Of a DNA stretch of 64,000 nucleotides, positions 1-7,154 are shown one piece after another. Below the pieces are notes generated by a model. That model did no database searches, was not told where the DNA came from, and saw only the letters and a program-made list of their open reading frames with translations. The translations under genes and the position numbers were made by a program. The stretch is from Acidobacteriota bacterium. GTDB taxonomy: Bacteria; Actinomycetota; Acidimicrobiia; Spongiisociales; UBA5794. The stretch covers positions 1 to 64,000 of the forward strand of contig JADFQA010000015.1 of the NCBI GenBank assembly GCA_022562055.1, in the 5' to 3' direction. The first letter of the stretch is position 1; each line of letters starts with the position of its first letter.

Positions 1-132
1 GATGACAAACACATCGTTGTTTCCAGATGTTTTCGGCAGGTACTCGAGCACCCATCGCGCGGGGAGGAGGCTCGATAGCTGCTCGTACGCCGAGCGCACG
101 AGCGCTTCATCGGTGGCGAGTCGTAGCGTCAT
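1..132 (-). CDS. N-terminal fragment of an unknown protein (cut by window edge)
   Basis: An open frame starts at the ATG at 130-132 on the minus strand and runs off the left edge, giving 44 residues (MTLRLATDEALVRSAY... to ...NNDVFVI). The fragment is too short to assign a family. The pattern of an N-terminal helix followed by LLPARWVLEYLP resembles the start of actinobacterial AbiEi-like regulators, but this is only a guess. Two TGTTTGCC-containing inverted repeats lie 45-150 bp upstream of the start, which fits an autoregulated gene. Confidence 0.45.
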   Translation of the reverse strand, partial: MTLRLATDEALVRSAYEQLSSLLPARWVLEYLPKTSGNNDVFVI

Positions 133-175
133 GTGCCTATTGTCCTACGTTTTCTCATATATTGCAAGATAAACA

Positions 176-198
176 TGTTTGCCATCGAGTGGCAAACA
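176..198. promoter_or_regulatory. Perfect inverted repeat, probable operator of the leftmost gene
   Basis: TGTTTGCCA, 5 nt, then TGGCAAACA form a perfect 9-bp dyad. It lies about 45 bp upstream of the minus-strand start at 132. An AT-rich stretch (TCATATATTG, 154-163) sits between it and the gene and could hold a -10 box. The short spacer and lack of a T-run argue for an operator rather than a terminator. Confidence 0.5.
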
Positions 199-262
199 CC
201 AGTAACTTGCAATGATGTGATCTTTAACACCTGTCCGAAAACGAGCTGTTTCATTCTCGACG

Positions 263-284
263 TGTTTGCCACTGTGGTGAAACA
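263..284. promoter_or_regulatory. Second, imperfect copy of the TGTTTGCC dyad
   Basis: TGTTTGCCAC is followed closely by GTGGTGAAACA, an inverted repeat with one indel. It shares the TGTTTGCCA core with the perfect dyad at 176-198. Two sites about 87 bp apart suggest cooperative binding by one regulator. The rest of 133-505 shows no coding signal. Confidence 0.35.
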
Positions 285-505
285 GCGGATATCTGGCAAT
301 GTACAGGGCGGGGAGTGGAGTCTACGAATGACGCAGCCGCAGATCCCTATTTCGAGGAACCTCCTTTTCGCCAAGGAGAAGTCGACTCCCTGTGGTCGAC
401 TTGGCGAAGATCGTACGGGCTGCCTGGATCCTCACGGCCCGCTACCCCGTCTCGCACACGCGTCGTGCAAGACATGATGCCTACTCGGCGATGATCGGGG
501 AGCTA

Positions 506-588
506 GGTCATATCGACAAGAGTCCACCCAAGTCTATCGCCGAGGACGGCGACCATCTTCTCTACGGTCGATGCCGCAGATCGACGCC
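506..588 (-). pseudogene. Remnant of a HigA-like antitoxin C-terminus
   Basis: On the minus strand this stretch matches, nearly base for base, the last 80 or so bases of the intact antitoxin gene ending at 3733. Both end in codons for WTLVDM before the stop region. Relative to the intact gene the remnant has a 1-nt deletion near 573 and an in-frame TAG nearby, so it cannot encode the helix-turn-helix domain. No similarity is visible beyond 588. It is best read as the scar of a second higBA-like locus. The interval 589-727 holds nothing else recognisable. Confidence 0.7.
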
Positions 589-727
589 TTCCCGCAAGAG
601 CTAGATCCAGGACATAGAAACGGACTCCGGCCGGGGTCATCTGTGGTTCGTGTCTCCGAATTGTTTCCGTGAGCGGCACACGCTTCAGCCGGTGCCGCGC
701 AGGTTTTCAGGTTGTCTCGGGCCACAG

Positions 728-1237
728 CTACTTGAAATGGTCGAACACCTGTCGTTGCAGTGCATCGAGTGGCGCATCGAATCCCTGCGAGCGGGCGTAG
801 GATTCCAACCCGGATCCGGGTGTTCCGGTGCTTGCGCGCACAATGATGGACGACAGCAGACATCCATCGGTCTTCCTGTTGGTTTCCATCGCGAGGCGGC
901 CGAACGAGTTGTGGCCGACCTTCATTGAAGTGGCCTCATAGGCGGCGACGCGAAGCTCGCCGTAGGTGATCGTCTCGCCCCTCTTGGCTGCTTCGATCGT
1001 GACGACCCGTGCTGCTGTGACGGCCACGTCCCATTCGTGAGGGGTTGCGATGTGGCCGAGCGCCTTGATCGAGCTATCGAAGTTAATCCCGGAGGCTAAT
1101 GCAGCGGCTTCATCGGGCGTCATATTGGCTATCCGTTCACGAAGGGCGTCCTCGGCCTCCGCCCTCTCCTTGGCGCGCTCGCCGGCCCCAGCTTTGGCAC
1201 GTCGTCGAGCCTCCTGGATTCGCTGCTCCCTATTCAT
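728..1237 (-). CDS. Conserved-looking hypothetical protein, 169 aa
   Basis: The ATG at 1237 is preceded by GAGGAAG about 8 nt upstream, which supports the start. The first 45 residues are charged and helical (MNREQRIQEARRRAKAG), then comes a globular part with TPHEWDVAVTAARVV and TITYGELRVAAYEAT, followed by VGHNSFGRLAMETNRK and DGCLLSSIIVRA. The ITYGEL and LLSSIIV pieces look structured and constrained, but I do not recognise a named family. No signal peptide or membrane segment is seen. Its setting between a HigA remnant and a HEPN-CBS protein places it in the accessory island. Function unknown. Confidence 0.7.
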   Translation of the reverse strand: MNREQRIQEARRRAKAGAGERAKERAEAEDALRERIANMTPDEAAALASGINFDSSIKALGHIATPHEWDVAVTAARVVTIEAAKRGETITYGELRVAAYEATSMKVGHNSFGRLAMETNRKTDGCLLSSIIVRASTGTPGSGLESYARSQGFDAPLDALQRQVFDHFK

Positions 1238-1585
1238 GATGTGGCTTCCTCCCCATATGCACGGTGATCGACGTTACTCCTCAGAGTATGCGCATCGCTC
1301 GCCACCCACAGGTTCGGTTGCGCGACCGGTGGGTATCTCGCAGTGTAGAAAATTGGAGGGGTTCCCGGCAGGACTCGATGACCAAACGGAGCGACTCACG
1401 ATTAGCCTGGGACTGGGCCACGTATGATCGAATACTGCGGTTTCCTTCCTGGCCACGTATAGCGGATGTTTCAACATTCACGGCTGATGGCCGAGGTGAG
1501 AGCACAGTGAGGTCGCACCGTTTTGGCAGGGACTCTGATCGCTGAGTCGCAGGGAGCAGCGCACCGGAACATTTGTGATCGGGCG
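1238..1585. other. Intergenic stretch without a recognisable gene
   Basis: About 350 bp between two minus-strand genes. The decamer GGCCACGTAT occurs at 1416-1425 and 1451-1460, 35 bp apart, which could be a paired binding site for the gene starting at 1237. Reading frames here have atypical composition and no start with a ribosome binding site. Confidence 0.4.
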
Positions 1586-2959
1586 TCACCCAGATATCTG
1601 TTGCGCGTAAAGCCCTTGCACCCACTCGAGGAACGTATGAAGAAGGTCTAGGTCGGAGTCCGCGAGGGGATCCGGGCTGAAATGCATGACCTCGTTGCGG
1701 ATGCGTCGCACGACGTCGAGGTTCTGAATGAAGACCTTTCGGTCAGCCGCCCAACCGAGCTGGTCGAAGTGGTCAGCATCCGAGATGAAGTATTGGATCT
1801 CGCCAAGCGTCAGGGACTCTGCCCCATGAACGGCCCTGTCGTCGTTCGGGTCAAGGGCCTCCAAGAGGTCCTCTGGGTCGAAACTGCTATCGATCGCCAT
1901 CCGAATGACTATCTCAATCTCGCCGAGAAGAAGGAATGGGCGTGTGAGTAGGGTGAACTGCTCCGTGAGGTCGGCGGTTGTGATGATTCCCACGATCCGG
2001 TTGTTGTCTCTGACGAAGACGTAGCCAGCCTTTGTTACCGCAGGTACGGCTTCGAGGAGCGGTTGATCCGGACGCACAACCGCAGGATTCGGATCGATGC
2101 AATCAGCCAACGTGGCCGACGGATTGACCAGCAGGGCCTTTGCCATCGACTCCCAAGAGATGGCTCCGTTCAGCTTGTATTGAGTTTCCATCACCGCGAG
2201 TTGTGAGTAGTCGTGCGCCTGCATCTCGCTGTGGGCGACGGCGAGGTCGTCGTCCGGGTTAACGGCCTTGATCCCCCCGGTCGCCGACGGGATGTTTCCC
2301 ACCACGAGGCTCCTGGATTCATGGCCGTCCACGGCGGGGACGATCGCTGTTGTCGCAGCTTCAGTGGGTTGATCGTCTGTCGTTTTGGCGATGATGGACA
2401 CGGTCGAATCGAGAGAGCCGATTGCAAAGTCAGGATCCGTGGTCAGGTCTGCGCCATGTAACGACTGATTGACTCTCGCAATAACGTTTGTCCGGCGTCT
2501 ACTTGCTCCCCACATCTGGATCAACTCACGTACCGTCATGTGGGCCGGATCGCCGGCAAGTGATCTGTCGCGGAACGCGTCCAACGCCGCTGCCGTCGGC
2601 TGCATTTCTTCGTACGCGTCTGCCACGGCGTTTTCGAGTTCCGCAATGGCGTCGCTGTCGGGGAGTTGGGAGATCCTCTGCCCCTCGGGTGTGGATGCCC
2701 ACACGCCGTGCCCTGCTCCTTCGAGTGCGCCCACACGCTTGAGCATGCTTCTCGCCCAAGCGATACGGTGCAGTATCTTTGGTCCGGATGCCTTGGCGCT
2801 TTCGCCGTAGACCACGGCGAGCTGGTCGTCGGTTATGTCCGCCTCCGCGATGGCTTTTTCGTCGATGTCCGAGTAGGAAGCGGTCCCGCCGAGCGCCACG
2901 ACCGACCGTAGGGTCGGCAGCATGAGTTGTTGGGGGAGAGGAAGGGAAGGCTCAGGCAC
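1586..2959 (-). CDS. Mrr_N-CBS-HEPN fusion protein, 457 aa
   Basis: A multidomain protein. Residues about 8-90 (LPTLRSVVALGG...LHRIAWARSMLKRVGALE...GVWASTPEG) match the winged-helix Mrr N-terminal domain of restriction-system proteins. Residues about 240-345 carry paired CBS motifs (LADCIDPNPAVVRPDQPLLEA; YVFVRDNNRIVGIITTADLT), which in this family usually bind adenine nucleotides. Residues about 345-450 are helical and contain RRIRNEVMHFSPD, an Rx4H motif of the HEPN RNase type. The start is GTG at 2959, overlapping the end of the upstream toxin remnant. A nucleotide-sensing RNA-cleaving toxin or defence effector is a reasonable inference but is untested; HEPN domains can also be non-catalytic. 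Confidence 0.75.
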   Translation of the reverse strand: MPEPSLPLPQQLMLPTLRSVVALGGTASYSDIDEKAIAEADITDDQLAVVYGESAKASGPKILHRIAWARSMLKRVGALEGAGHGVWASTPEGQRISQLPDSDAIAELENAVADAYEEMQPTAAALDAFRDRSLAGDPAHMTVRELIQMWGASRRRTNVIARVNQSLHGADLTTDPDFAIGSLDSTVSIIAKTTDDQPTEAATTAIVPAVDGHESRSLVVGNIPSATGGIKAVNPDDDLAVAHSEMQAHDYSQLAVMETQYKLNGAISWESMAKALLVNPSATLADCIDPNPAVVRPDQPLLEAVPAVTKAGYVFVRDNNRIVGIITTADLTEQFTLLTRPFLLLGEIEIVIRMAIDSSFDPEDLLEALDPNDDRAVHGAESLTLGEIQYFISDADHFDQLGWAADRKVFIQNLDVVRRIRNEVMHFSPDPLADSDLDLLHTFLEWVQGLYAQQISG

Positions 2960-3128
2960 GTGGCCAGGCTAGCGGTCGATCTCTCGGGTCCCAAGAAGTC
3001 ATCTGTGTCCTGGAAGACTCCCATTGGAAGGTGTGCCGGTCGTTATCTTCCTTGCTCACCAGATACCGCATGTCGTGTTCTCCCAGTGCGTCGAGGATCC
3101 TTGCGGCATCTACGTCTTCCGTAGGCAT
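2952..3128 (-). pseudogene. Truncated nucleotidyltransferase toxin partner of the XRE gene
   Basis: A 58-codon frame starts at an ATG overlapping the stop of the XRE gene (TGATG at 3126-3130). Its first residues, MPTEDVDAARILDALGEHD followed by MRYLV, match the usual start of nucleotidyltransferase toxins that follow such XRE antitoxins, where the next segment would be the IGG motif. That motif and the DxD site are missing: the frame continues with unrelated residues and stops at 2952. It looks like a toxin removed by deletion at the boundary with the CBS-HEPN gene. A short genuine protein cannot be excluded. Confidence 0.6.
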
Positions 3129-3472
3129 CAGTTGCCCCTGACTCGGCGAAGTCGCGCAGCTTCAACCCGTGATCGGCTCTGGTCCGCAAGCTCAGCCTGT
3201 CTGGCAGGTGGCAGTGTCTTCATGAACGCTTTCAACGTGGCGCCGTGGTCGTCGATCGGTTCGAGACGAATGCGCATCTCCAGCCCCGCCGCTGCGAGTA
3301 GGCGTTGGAGGGTGGGGAGAGTTGGTTCCTTTCGCCCGGTCTCATATGCCGAGACGGCCTGTTGAGAGATCCCGGCGTTCGATGCAAGCTCAGCTTGGGT
3401 CATGTGCGCCTTATCCCGCGCAAGTCTGAGCAAGCCGGCTGCGAGCGTGGGAGCAGGATCGAATTTGCCCAT
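3128..3472 (-). CDS. XRE-family antitoxin-like regulator, 114 aa
   Basis: The protein starts MGKFDPAPTLAAGLLRLARD. It has a classic helix-turn-helix at residues about 24-46 (TQAELASNAGISQQAVSAYE), then a C-terminal extension with LPPARQAELADQSRS. I chose the ATG at 3472 because it follows a 52-bp palindrome at 3486-3537 and removes an upstream extension that would read through that palindrome. The architecture fits the antitoxin of an XRE/nucleotidyltransferase TA pair: the stop overlaps the start of the toxin remnant at 3128. Its partner now appears broken, leaving an orphan antitoxin that may still repress its own promoter. Confidence 0.8.
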   Translation of the reverse strand: MGKFDPAPTLAAGLLRLARDKAHMTQAELASNAGISQQAVSAYETGRKEPTLPTLQRLLAAAGLEMRIRLEPIDDHGATLKAFMKTLPPARQAELADQSRSRVEAARLRRVRGN

Positions 3473-3485
3473 GCATGCATCGCAC

Positions 3486-3537
3486 ACAACCTTTCGGTTG
3501 TTTACAACCCTTCGTATGTAAACAACCGAAAGGTTGT
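3486..3537. promoter_or_regulatory. 52-bp perfect palindrome, operator of the XRE gene
   Basis: Two perfect 21-nt arms (3486-3506 and 3517-3537) flank a 10-nt centre. Each arm itself contains the smaller dyad ACAACC-TTTC-GGTTGT, so there are two nested operator sites. It lies 13 bp upstream of the XRE start and presumably overlaps its promoter. In a transcript it could form a long hairpin, but there is no T-run. Confidence 0.75.
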
Positions 3538-3614
3538 GCGCCTTCCCTGGGGTCCGGCAACCACTCTGACGAGAACTTCCCGGCGCTTGACCATCGACGG
3601 TGGTGTGTCCCGAC

Positions 3615-3633
3615 AGTTGAGCTTTGCTCAACT
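3615..3633. terminator. Short perfect stem-loop downstream of higA
   Basis: AGTTGAGC, TTT, GCTCAACT form an 8-bp perfect stem about 100 bp beyond the higA stop on the minus strand. No clear U-tract follows, so a termination role is only tentative. Confidence 0.3.
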
Positions 3634-3732
3634 CTCCCGGGATCGAACGGCGTGCCGGTGCAAGGAGTAACCGACCATGCCAACCGCTTCCCGGTGCCGC
3701 AGTTGATGCCTGGGCGGTGCTGGGCCAGCGTG

Positions 3733-4020
3733 TCAGTTCATGTCGACAAGAGTCCACTCAAGTCGCTTGCCGAGGACGGCGGCCATCTTCGCCACGGTCG
3801 ACAATCGCACATCCACGTCCCCGCTCTCGGCCCGAGCGATCTGAGACTGCGAAGTCCCCGCGGCGGCGGCGAGTTTCGTCTGCGACAGCTCCGCTGCGAT
3901 CCGAGCTTCGGCCAACTCTCGCATGAGCAGTCGTTGGTCGAGCGCTGCTTGGACCTTTTGGGGGAAGGTCGGGTCCTCCAACGTACTCTCTCTAACAATG
4001 TCATCGAGGAAATCGGACAT
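3733..4020 (-). CDS. higA: HigA-type XRE antitoxin, 95 aa
   Basis: A small DNA-binding antitoxin expected to neutralise HigB and repress the operon. An N-terminal segment (MSDFLDDIVRESTLEDPTFP) precedes a helix-turn-helix at residues about 45-68 (LSQTKLAAAAGTSQSQIARA, then ESGDVDVRLSTVAKMAAVLG). It follows the toxin gene by 70 bp, the usual toxin-first higBA order. The gap holds a dyad at 4041-4058. A decayed copy of this gene's 3' end is present at 506-588. Confidence 0.85.
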   Translation of the reverse strand: MSDFLDDIVRESTLEDPTFPQKVQAALDQRLLMRELAEARIAAELSQTKLAAAAGTSQSQIARAESGDVDVRLSTVAKMAAVLGKRLEWTLVDMN

Positions 4021-4040
4021 GTTGTGTCTCCGGTAGTAGT

Positions 4041-4058
4041 CATACCACGAAGGGTATG
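4041..4058. promoter_or_regulatory. Dyad between higB and higA
   Basis: CATACC, 6 nt, GGTATG, with further TGGTATA and GGTATAG half-sites just to the right (4059-4088). This lies 21 bp upstream of the higA start, suggesting that the antitoxin has its own promoter repressed by HigA. Confidence 0.5.
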
Positions 4059-4090
4059 TGGTATATGATATGCTGAATTAGGTATAGTCG

Positions 4091-4456
4091 TCAAGACCGT
4101 GAACGTGATCTCCAGTCTCGTAGACGCTGCTCGGCTAGCAGAATGTCGCGCCCAGGCACGGTTCGGGTCTTCTTCACAATGGCATGTATGGCCAGGAGAA
4201 CCTGCTCGGACTTGCCCTCAGTCGCATAGAGGATGCGATACTGCCGTCGGTTTGCCCGTGCCCTGACCTCGTAAATGTCGCCTCTGAGGTGATGGGCAAC
4301 CGCGTTGCCATGGACTCTCACATCCTTCATGGCCGCTGCAACGGCAGCTCTATCATCCAAAGGGAGACCCATGATGAACTCTTTGACGGGGGATCGGCCA
4401 AAACTCGTGCGATAGTCGCGCCATCGGCGTCGGGCGCGGCGTGGAGGAGTCTGCAT
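4091..4456 (-). CDS. higB: HigB/Gp49-like RelE-superfamily toxin, 121 aa
   Basis: Likely a ribosome-dependent mRNA interferase. The core reads GRSPVKEFIMGLPLDDRAAV, then HHLRGDIYEVRARANRRQYR, ILYATEGKSEQVLLAIHAIV and KKTRTVPGRDILLAEQRL. This is the standard order of phage-derived Gp49/HigB proteins: LxGdiyElR, YRilya, llLhaFvKKt and a C-terminal helix. The length is typical. The start at ATG 4456 has a weak GAAAG ribosome site. It precedes higA on the same strand and all elements appear intact. Confidence 0.85.
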   Translation of the reverse strand: MQTPPRRARRRWRDYRTSFGRSPVKEFIMGLPLDDRAAVAAAMKDVRVHGNAVAHHLRGDIYEVRARANRRQYRILYATEGKSEQVLLAIHAIVKKTRTVPGRDILLAEQRLRDWRSRSRS

Positions 4457-4900
4457 GGTTCTTTCGGATAGGCGATGTCCTGCACCGTATCAACCGCCTG
4501 CGACGACTCCAGGATGAGTATCGGTGCTTTCTGCGCTCGGCTCCTATTGCCCGTTGTGAGATCGCGGGTCGATCGTTCAGCCCCCAGCGACATGAGTTCT
4601 CGTCCGGTACATGTTCGCGTGCGCACCCGTCTCTTACTGCCGCTCGAGTTGCCTGTCTGCATCCAACGCCAGCTCGCGGTGGGCCACCCATTTATCGACA
4701 CGTCTTATTGTGCGCGGCGGGCACCATCGACAGCGAGTAGTTCGTCGCGGCTGCATGGATCGCTGGCCTCCCATCAGGTCCGAGTTAGCGGTCGGTCGCC
4801 TCTATGGCGTCCAAAGGCTCGGCTTTGGCACACTGATCGTCGTGTCGCATGTCTGCCGAGTCCGCTCGACACGGTCCGTTAGTCGGTCCACTGTGGACGC
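4457..4900. other. Intergenic stretch between divergent TA loci
   Basis: About 440 bp between the minus-strand higB and the plus-strand Phd remnant. Several overlapping frames are open but none has a convincing ribosome site, domain or composition. It should contain the promoter for higBA and one for the Phd-like gene, though I could not pin either down. Confidence 0.4.
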
Positions 4901-5116
4901 ATGAGCACAGTCGATATCCGCGAGGCGAAGAACAATTTGTCACGGTTGTTGCGTAGGGTTCCGGCAGGCGAGGAGATCACAATTACACGTTCCGGCGAAT
5001 CGGTAGCAAAACCTTGTCGCAGTCGTTCCAGTGACGGGTCAGCGCCAATGCGTTGCCGCGGGTGAGGTTACCGACGACTTCGACGATCCCCGATGGGGTG
5101 AGCCTGCTGATTGGGC
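4901..5116 (+). pseudogene. Frameshifted Phd/YefM-type antitoxin
   Basis: From ATG 4901 the frame reads MSTVDIREAKNNLSRLLRRV followed by PAGEEITITRSGESVAK, a textbook Phd/YefM antitoxin N-terminus. It then runs into PCRSRSS and stops at 5065. Removing one C from AAAACCTTG (about 5008-5013) restores LVAVVPVTGQRQ and a typical acidic tail GEVTDDFDDP in the next frame. That compensated frame has no stop before the AbiEi-like gene at 5202. The partner toxin is absent. A sequencing error at the C-run is possible. Confidence 0.75.
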
Positions 5117-5153
5117 GAGTCGGTGGAGGTCAGTCGACGAAAAGTACCTAGAT

Positions 5154-5197
5154 AATACCTCAATATTGCGGTATAGTTCACGACGCGGTGAGGTATT
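5154..5197. promoter_or_regulatory. Operator with inverted half-sites upstream of abiEi-like gene
   Basis: AATACCTCA (5154-5162) and TGAGGTATT (5189-5197) are perfect inverted repeats 26 bp apart, with another GGTAT half-site between them at about 5170. The right half-site ends 4 bp before the ATG at 5202. AbiEi proteins are known to bind inverted repeats in their own promoters, and the placement here fits that. Confidence 0.6.
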
Positions 5198-5201
5198 GAT
5201 A

Positions 5202-6227
5202 ATGACTGATGTATTAGACGCTCGGATTGCCGGCCCCGACCGTATCGCGGTCAGGGTTGCTGAGGCGATTCGTGCCGTGCTGCCGTCCTCGGTGTCGGTA
5301 CGGGCGGCGAGAACCGAGGCAACGGTAGTTAACCTCGTTGTCAACGAGCAACACCTCACCGTCCGTTGGGTACGCGAAGGGTGGTTACGGGCGATCCAAG
5401 AGGTGCTCGACACGGAAACTCCTTTGCCCGACATTGTTGTGTCACGCAGGATGGGACCCGCCTCGCGCGACGCGCTGTCAGCGGCCGGTGTCGGGTGGGT
5501 TGATGAGACGGGGGCCGCCGAAGTGGTTGTGGGTCCGCTGATCGTCTCTCGAAGCGGATCTCCTGAGCACAAGAGAACGCCCCGTTGGACACGATCGGTG
5601 CTGGCCGTTGCAGAAGCCTTGCTGTGTGGCTCAAAGGCGACGGTCACAAGCATGGGTGACGCGACAGGGTTGTCGACCGGTACGTGCACCAACGCGCTGC
5701 GCTTGCTTTCCGACCTCGAGCTCCTTGAGGCATCTTCACCTCGGGGGCGCGGCTCGGCAAGGCGCGTGAGCGACGCGACGGACCTTCTGGCGGCGTACGT
5801 TGAGGAGGCCCAGTCGCTGGTCCGGCCTGTGTCACTACAGGTCGGGGTGACATGGCAGGACTCGGTCTCCGGGTTGGCGGGCATCGGCAAAACATGGGAT
5901 GTTCTCGGGACCGACTGGGTGGCCAGCGCTCAGGTGGCAGCGGCAGTGATGGCACCGCTGCTCACATCGGTGAGGATGGCCATCGTCTACGTGGATGCTG
6001 ACACTGTCCCAAAGCTTGTGGCTGTTGCCGGCCAGGTCGGGCTGCGCCCTATCGAGGGTGGAAGATTGACGCTCGTCCCGTTCCCAACGGTCACCACGCA
6101 AAGGCTTTCCTCCACTGTTCAGAGCCTCCGGGTAGCGCCCTGGCCGCGGGTATTTGTGGACCTTCAGATGTCGGGTGTGCGTGGGGAAGAGGCCGCGGAG
6201 CATCTTCGCGAGGTATTCAATGGCTGA
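5202..6227 (+). CDS. AbiEi-like antitoxin/transcriptional regulator, 341 aa
   Basis: The start ATG 5202 (MTDVLDARIAGPDRIAVRVA) was chosen over the longer frame because the extra residues belong to the frameshifted Phd tail and the operator. The N-terminal part carries LSAAGVGWVDETGAAEVVVG, the xGhxYhDxtGnh motif of AbiEi-like antitoxins. A winged-helix follows at about 185-235 (ATVTSMGDATGLSTGTCTNA, LRLLSDLELLE). The C-terminal half is an alpha/beta domain typical of the group. It is expected to repress the operon and counter the toxin encoded immediately downstream. Confidence 0.75.
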   Translation: MTDVLDARIAGPDRIAVRVAEAIRAVLPSSVSVRAARTEATVVNLVVNEQHLTVRWVREGWLRAIQEVLDTETPLPDIVVSRRMGPASRDALSAAGVGWVDETGAAEVVVGPLIVSRSGSPEHKRTPRWTRSVLAVAEALLCGSKATVTSMGDATGLSTGTCTNALRLLSDLELLEASSPRGRGSARRVSDATDLLAAYVEEAQSLVRPVSLQVGVTWQDSVSGLAGIGKTWDVLGTDWVASAQVAAAVMAPLLTSVRMAIVYVDADTVPKLVAVAGQVGLRPIEGGRLTLVPFPTVTTQRLSSTVQSLRVAPWPRVFVDLQMSGVRGEEAAEHLREVFNG

Positions 6228-6271
6228 CGACACTCCCCGCTCTCGGGCTTGCCGGGGCCGCGGAAACGGCG

Positions 6272-7054
6272 TTGGTGCGGGTCGTACATCACTATGGCGC
6301 GCGTCCGGAATTCGTTGTCCTTGGTGGTCTCGTCCCTGAGCTGTTGTGCAGCAACAGTGCGTTCCACCATGCCGGCGCCACCGACGTCGATGTGCAGGTA
6401 GACCTTGAGATTGCGTGTGGATCGGTGAACACCGTTCGTCTGGAGTCGGCCCTACGCAATGCCGACTTCGTTCCTAGCGCTGACAAGGTATGGCGTTGGC
6501 AAGCTCGCGGCGGCTCGGCGGGAGTGATCGTCAAGTTTGAACTACTGGCTGATCTCGACTACTCGCCGTCGGAAGCCACGATCGCGTTCGATGGGTGCGA
6601 CGACCTCGGCGCCCTCAACCTGCGCGGCACCGGGTTCGCCGCTGAAGATGTCGTCGTTCTTTCACTCGCAGCCCACATCGACGGAGTTCGCTACGACATT
6701 GAGGTCAATGTCACCGGCCTCGCCGGATTTCTTCTGGCCAAGACCGCCGCTGCGTACTCGCGGCGTTTGCCCAAGGACTGGTACGACATTGCGTTCGTGC
6801 TTCTCCACAGCAACCGAGGTGGGCCACATGCCGCTGGGAGGGAGGTGGTCGATCGCTTTGGTGATGCTCTGCGCGGCTCCGTCCGAACGGCCCTGGGTGA
6901 CCTTGTTGCGAATTTTGAGACTCCGAGCGCCCAAGGCTCGCAGGCCTACGTGTCTCAGATCGCACAAGACCACCCCGAGATAGGGGCGGCAGAGGCGGCC
7001 GCAGATGCCGTAGCTGCGGTGCGCGAGTTTCATGCGACAGTGCTTCCGGAGTGA
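6272..7054 (+). CDS. AbiEii-like nucleotidyltransferase toxin
   Basis: A nucleotidyltransferase-fold protein: PEFVVLGGLVPELL supplies the GG motif, GATDVDVQVDLEI the DxD metal site, and KDWYDIAFVLLH a late motif common in AbiEii-like toxins. Such enzymes are proposed to transfer nucleotides to RNA targets. The recognisable N-terminus (LGLAGAAETALVRVV) extends upstream of the TTG at 6272 in the same frame. The only good ATG, at 6220 overlapping the end of the AbiEi gene, is one base out of frame, so the gene may carry a 1-nt insertion near 6229 or start inefficiently at TTG or GTG. Confidence 0.7.
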   Translation: MVRVVHHYGARPEFVVLGGLVPELLCSNSAFHHAGATDVDVQVDLEIACGSVNTVRLESALRNADFVPSADKVWRWQARGGSAGVIVKFELLADLDYSPSEATIAFDGCDDLGALNLRGTGFAAEDVVVLSLAAHIDGVRYDIEVNVTGLAGFLLAKTAAAYSRRLPKDWYDIAFVLLHSNRGGPHAAGREVVDRFGDALRGSVRTALGDLVANFETPSAQGSQAYVSQIAQDHPEIGAAEAAADAVAAVREFHATVLPE

Positions 7055-7154
7055 TGGCAACGTTGGCGCAGTCTCGACGGTTCGCCGCAGTCGTTTCCCG
7101 GCCTTCCGCATCTCGGACGTCTCGGGTCGGGACCTGTTGCCGCTGGTGGTCGCG

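Noticed and set aside
133-477. A plus-strand 114-codon frame near the left edge
   Set aside because: It covers the TGTTTGCC palindromes and has no domain or ribosome site; treated as regulatory or intergenic DNA.
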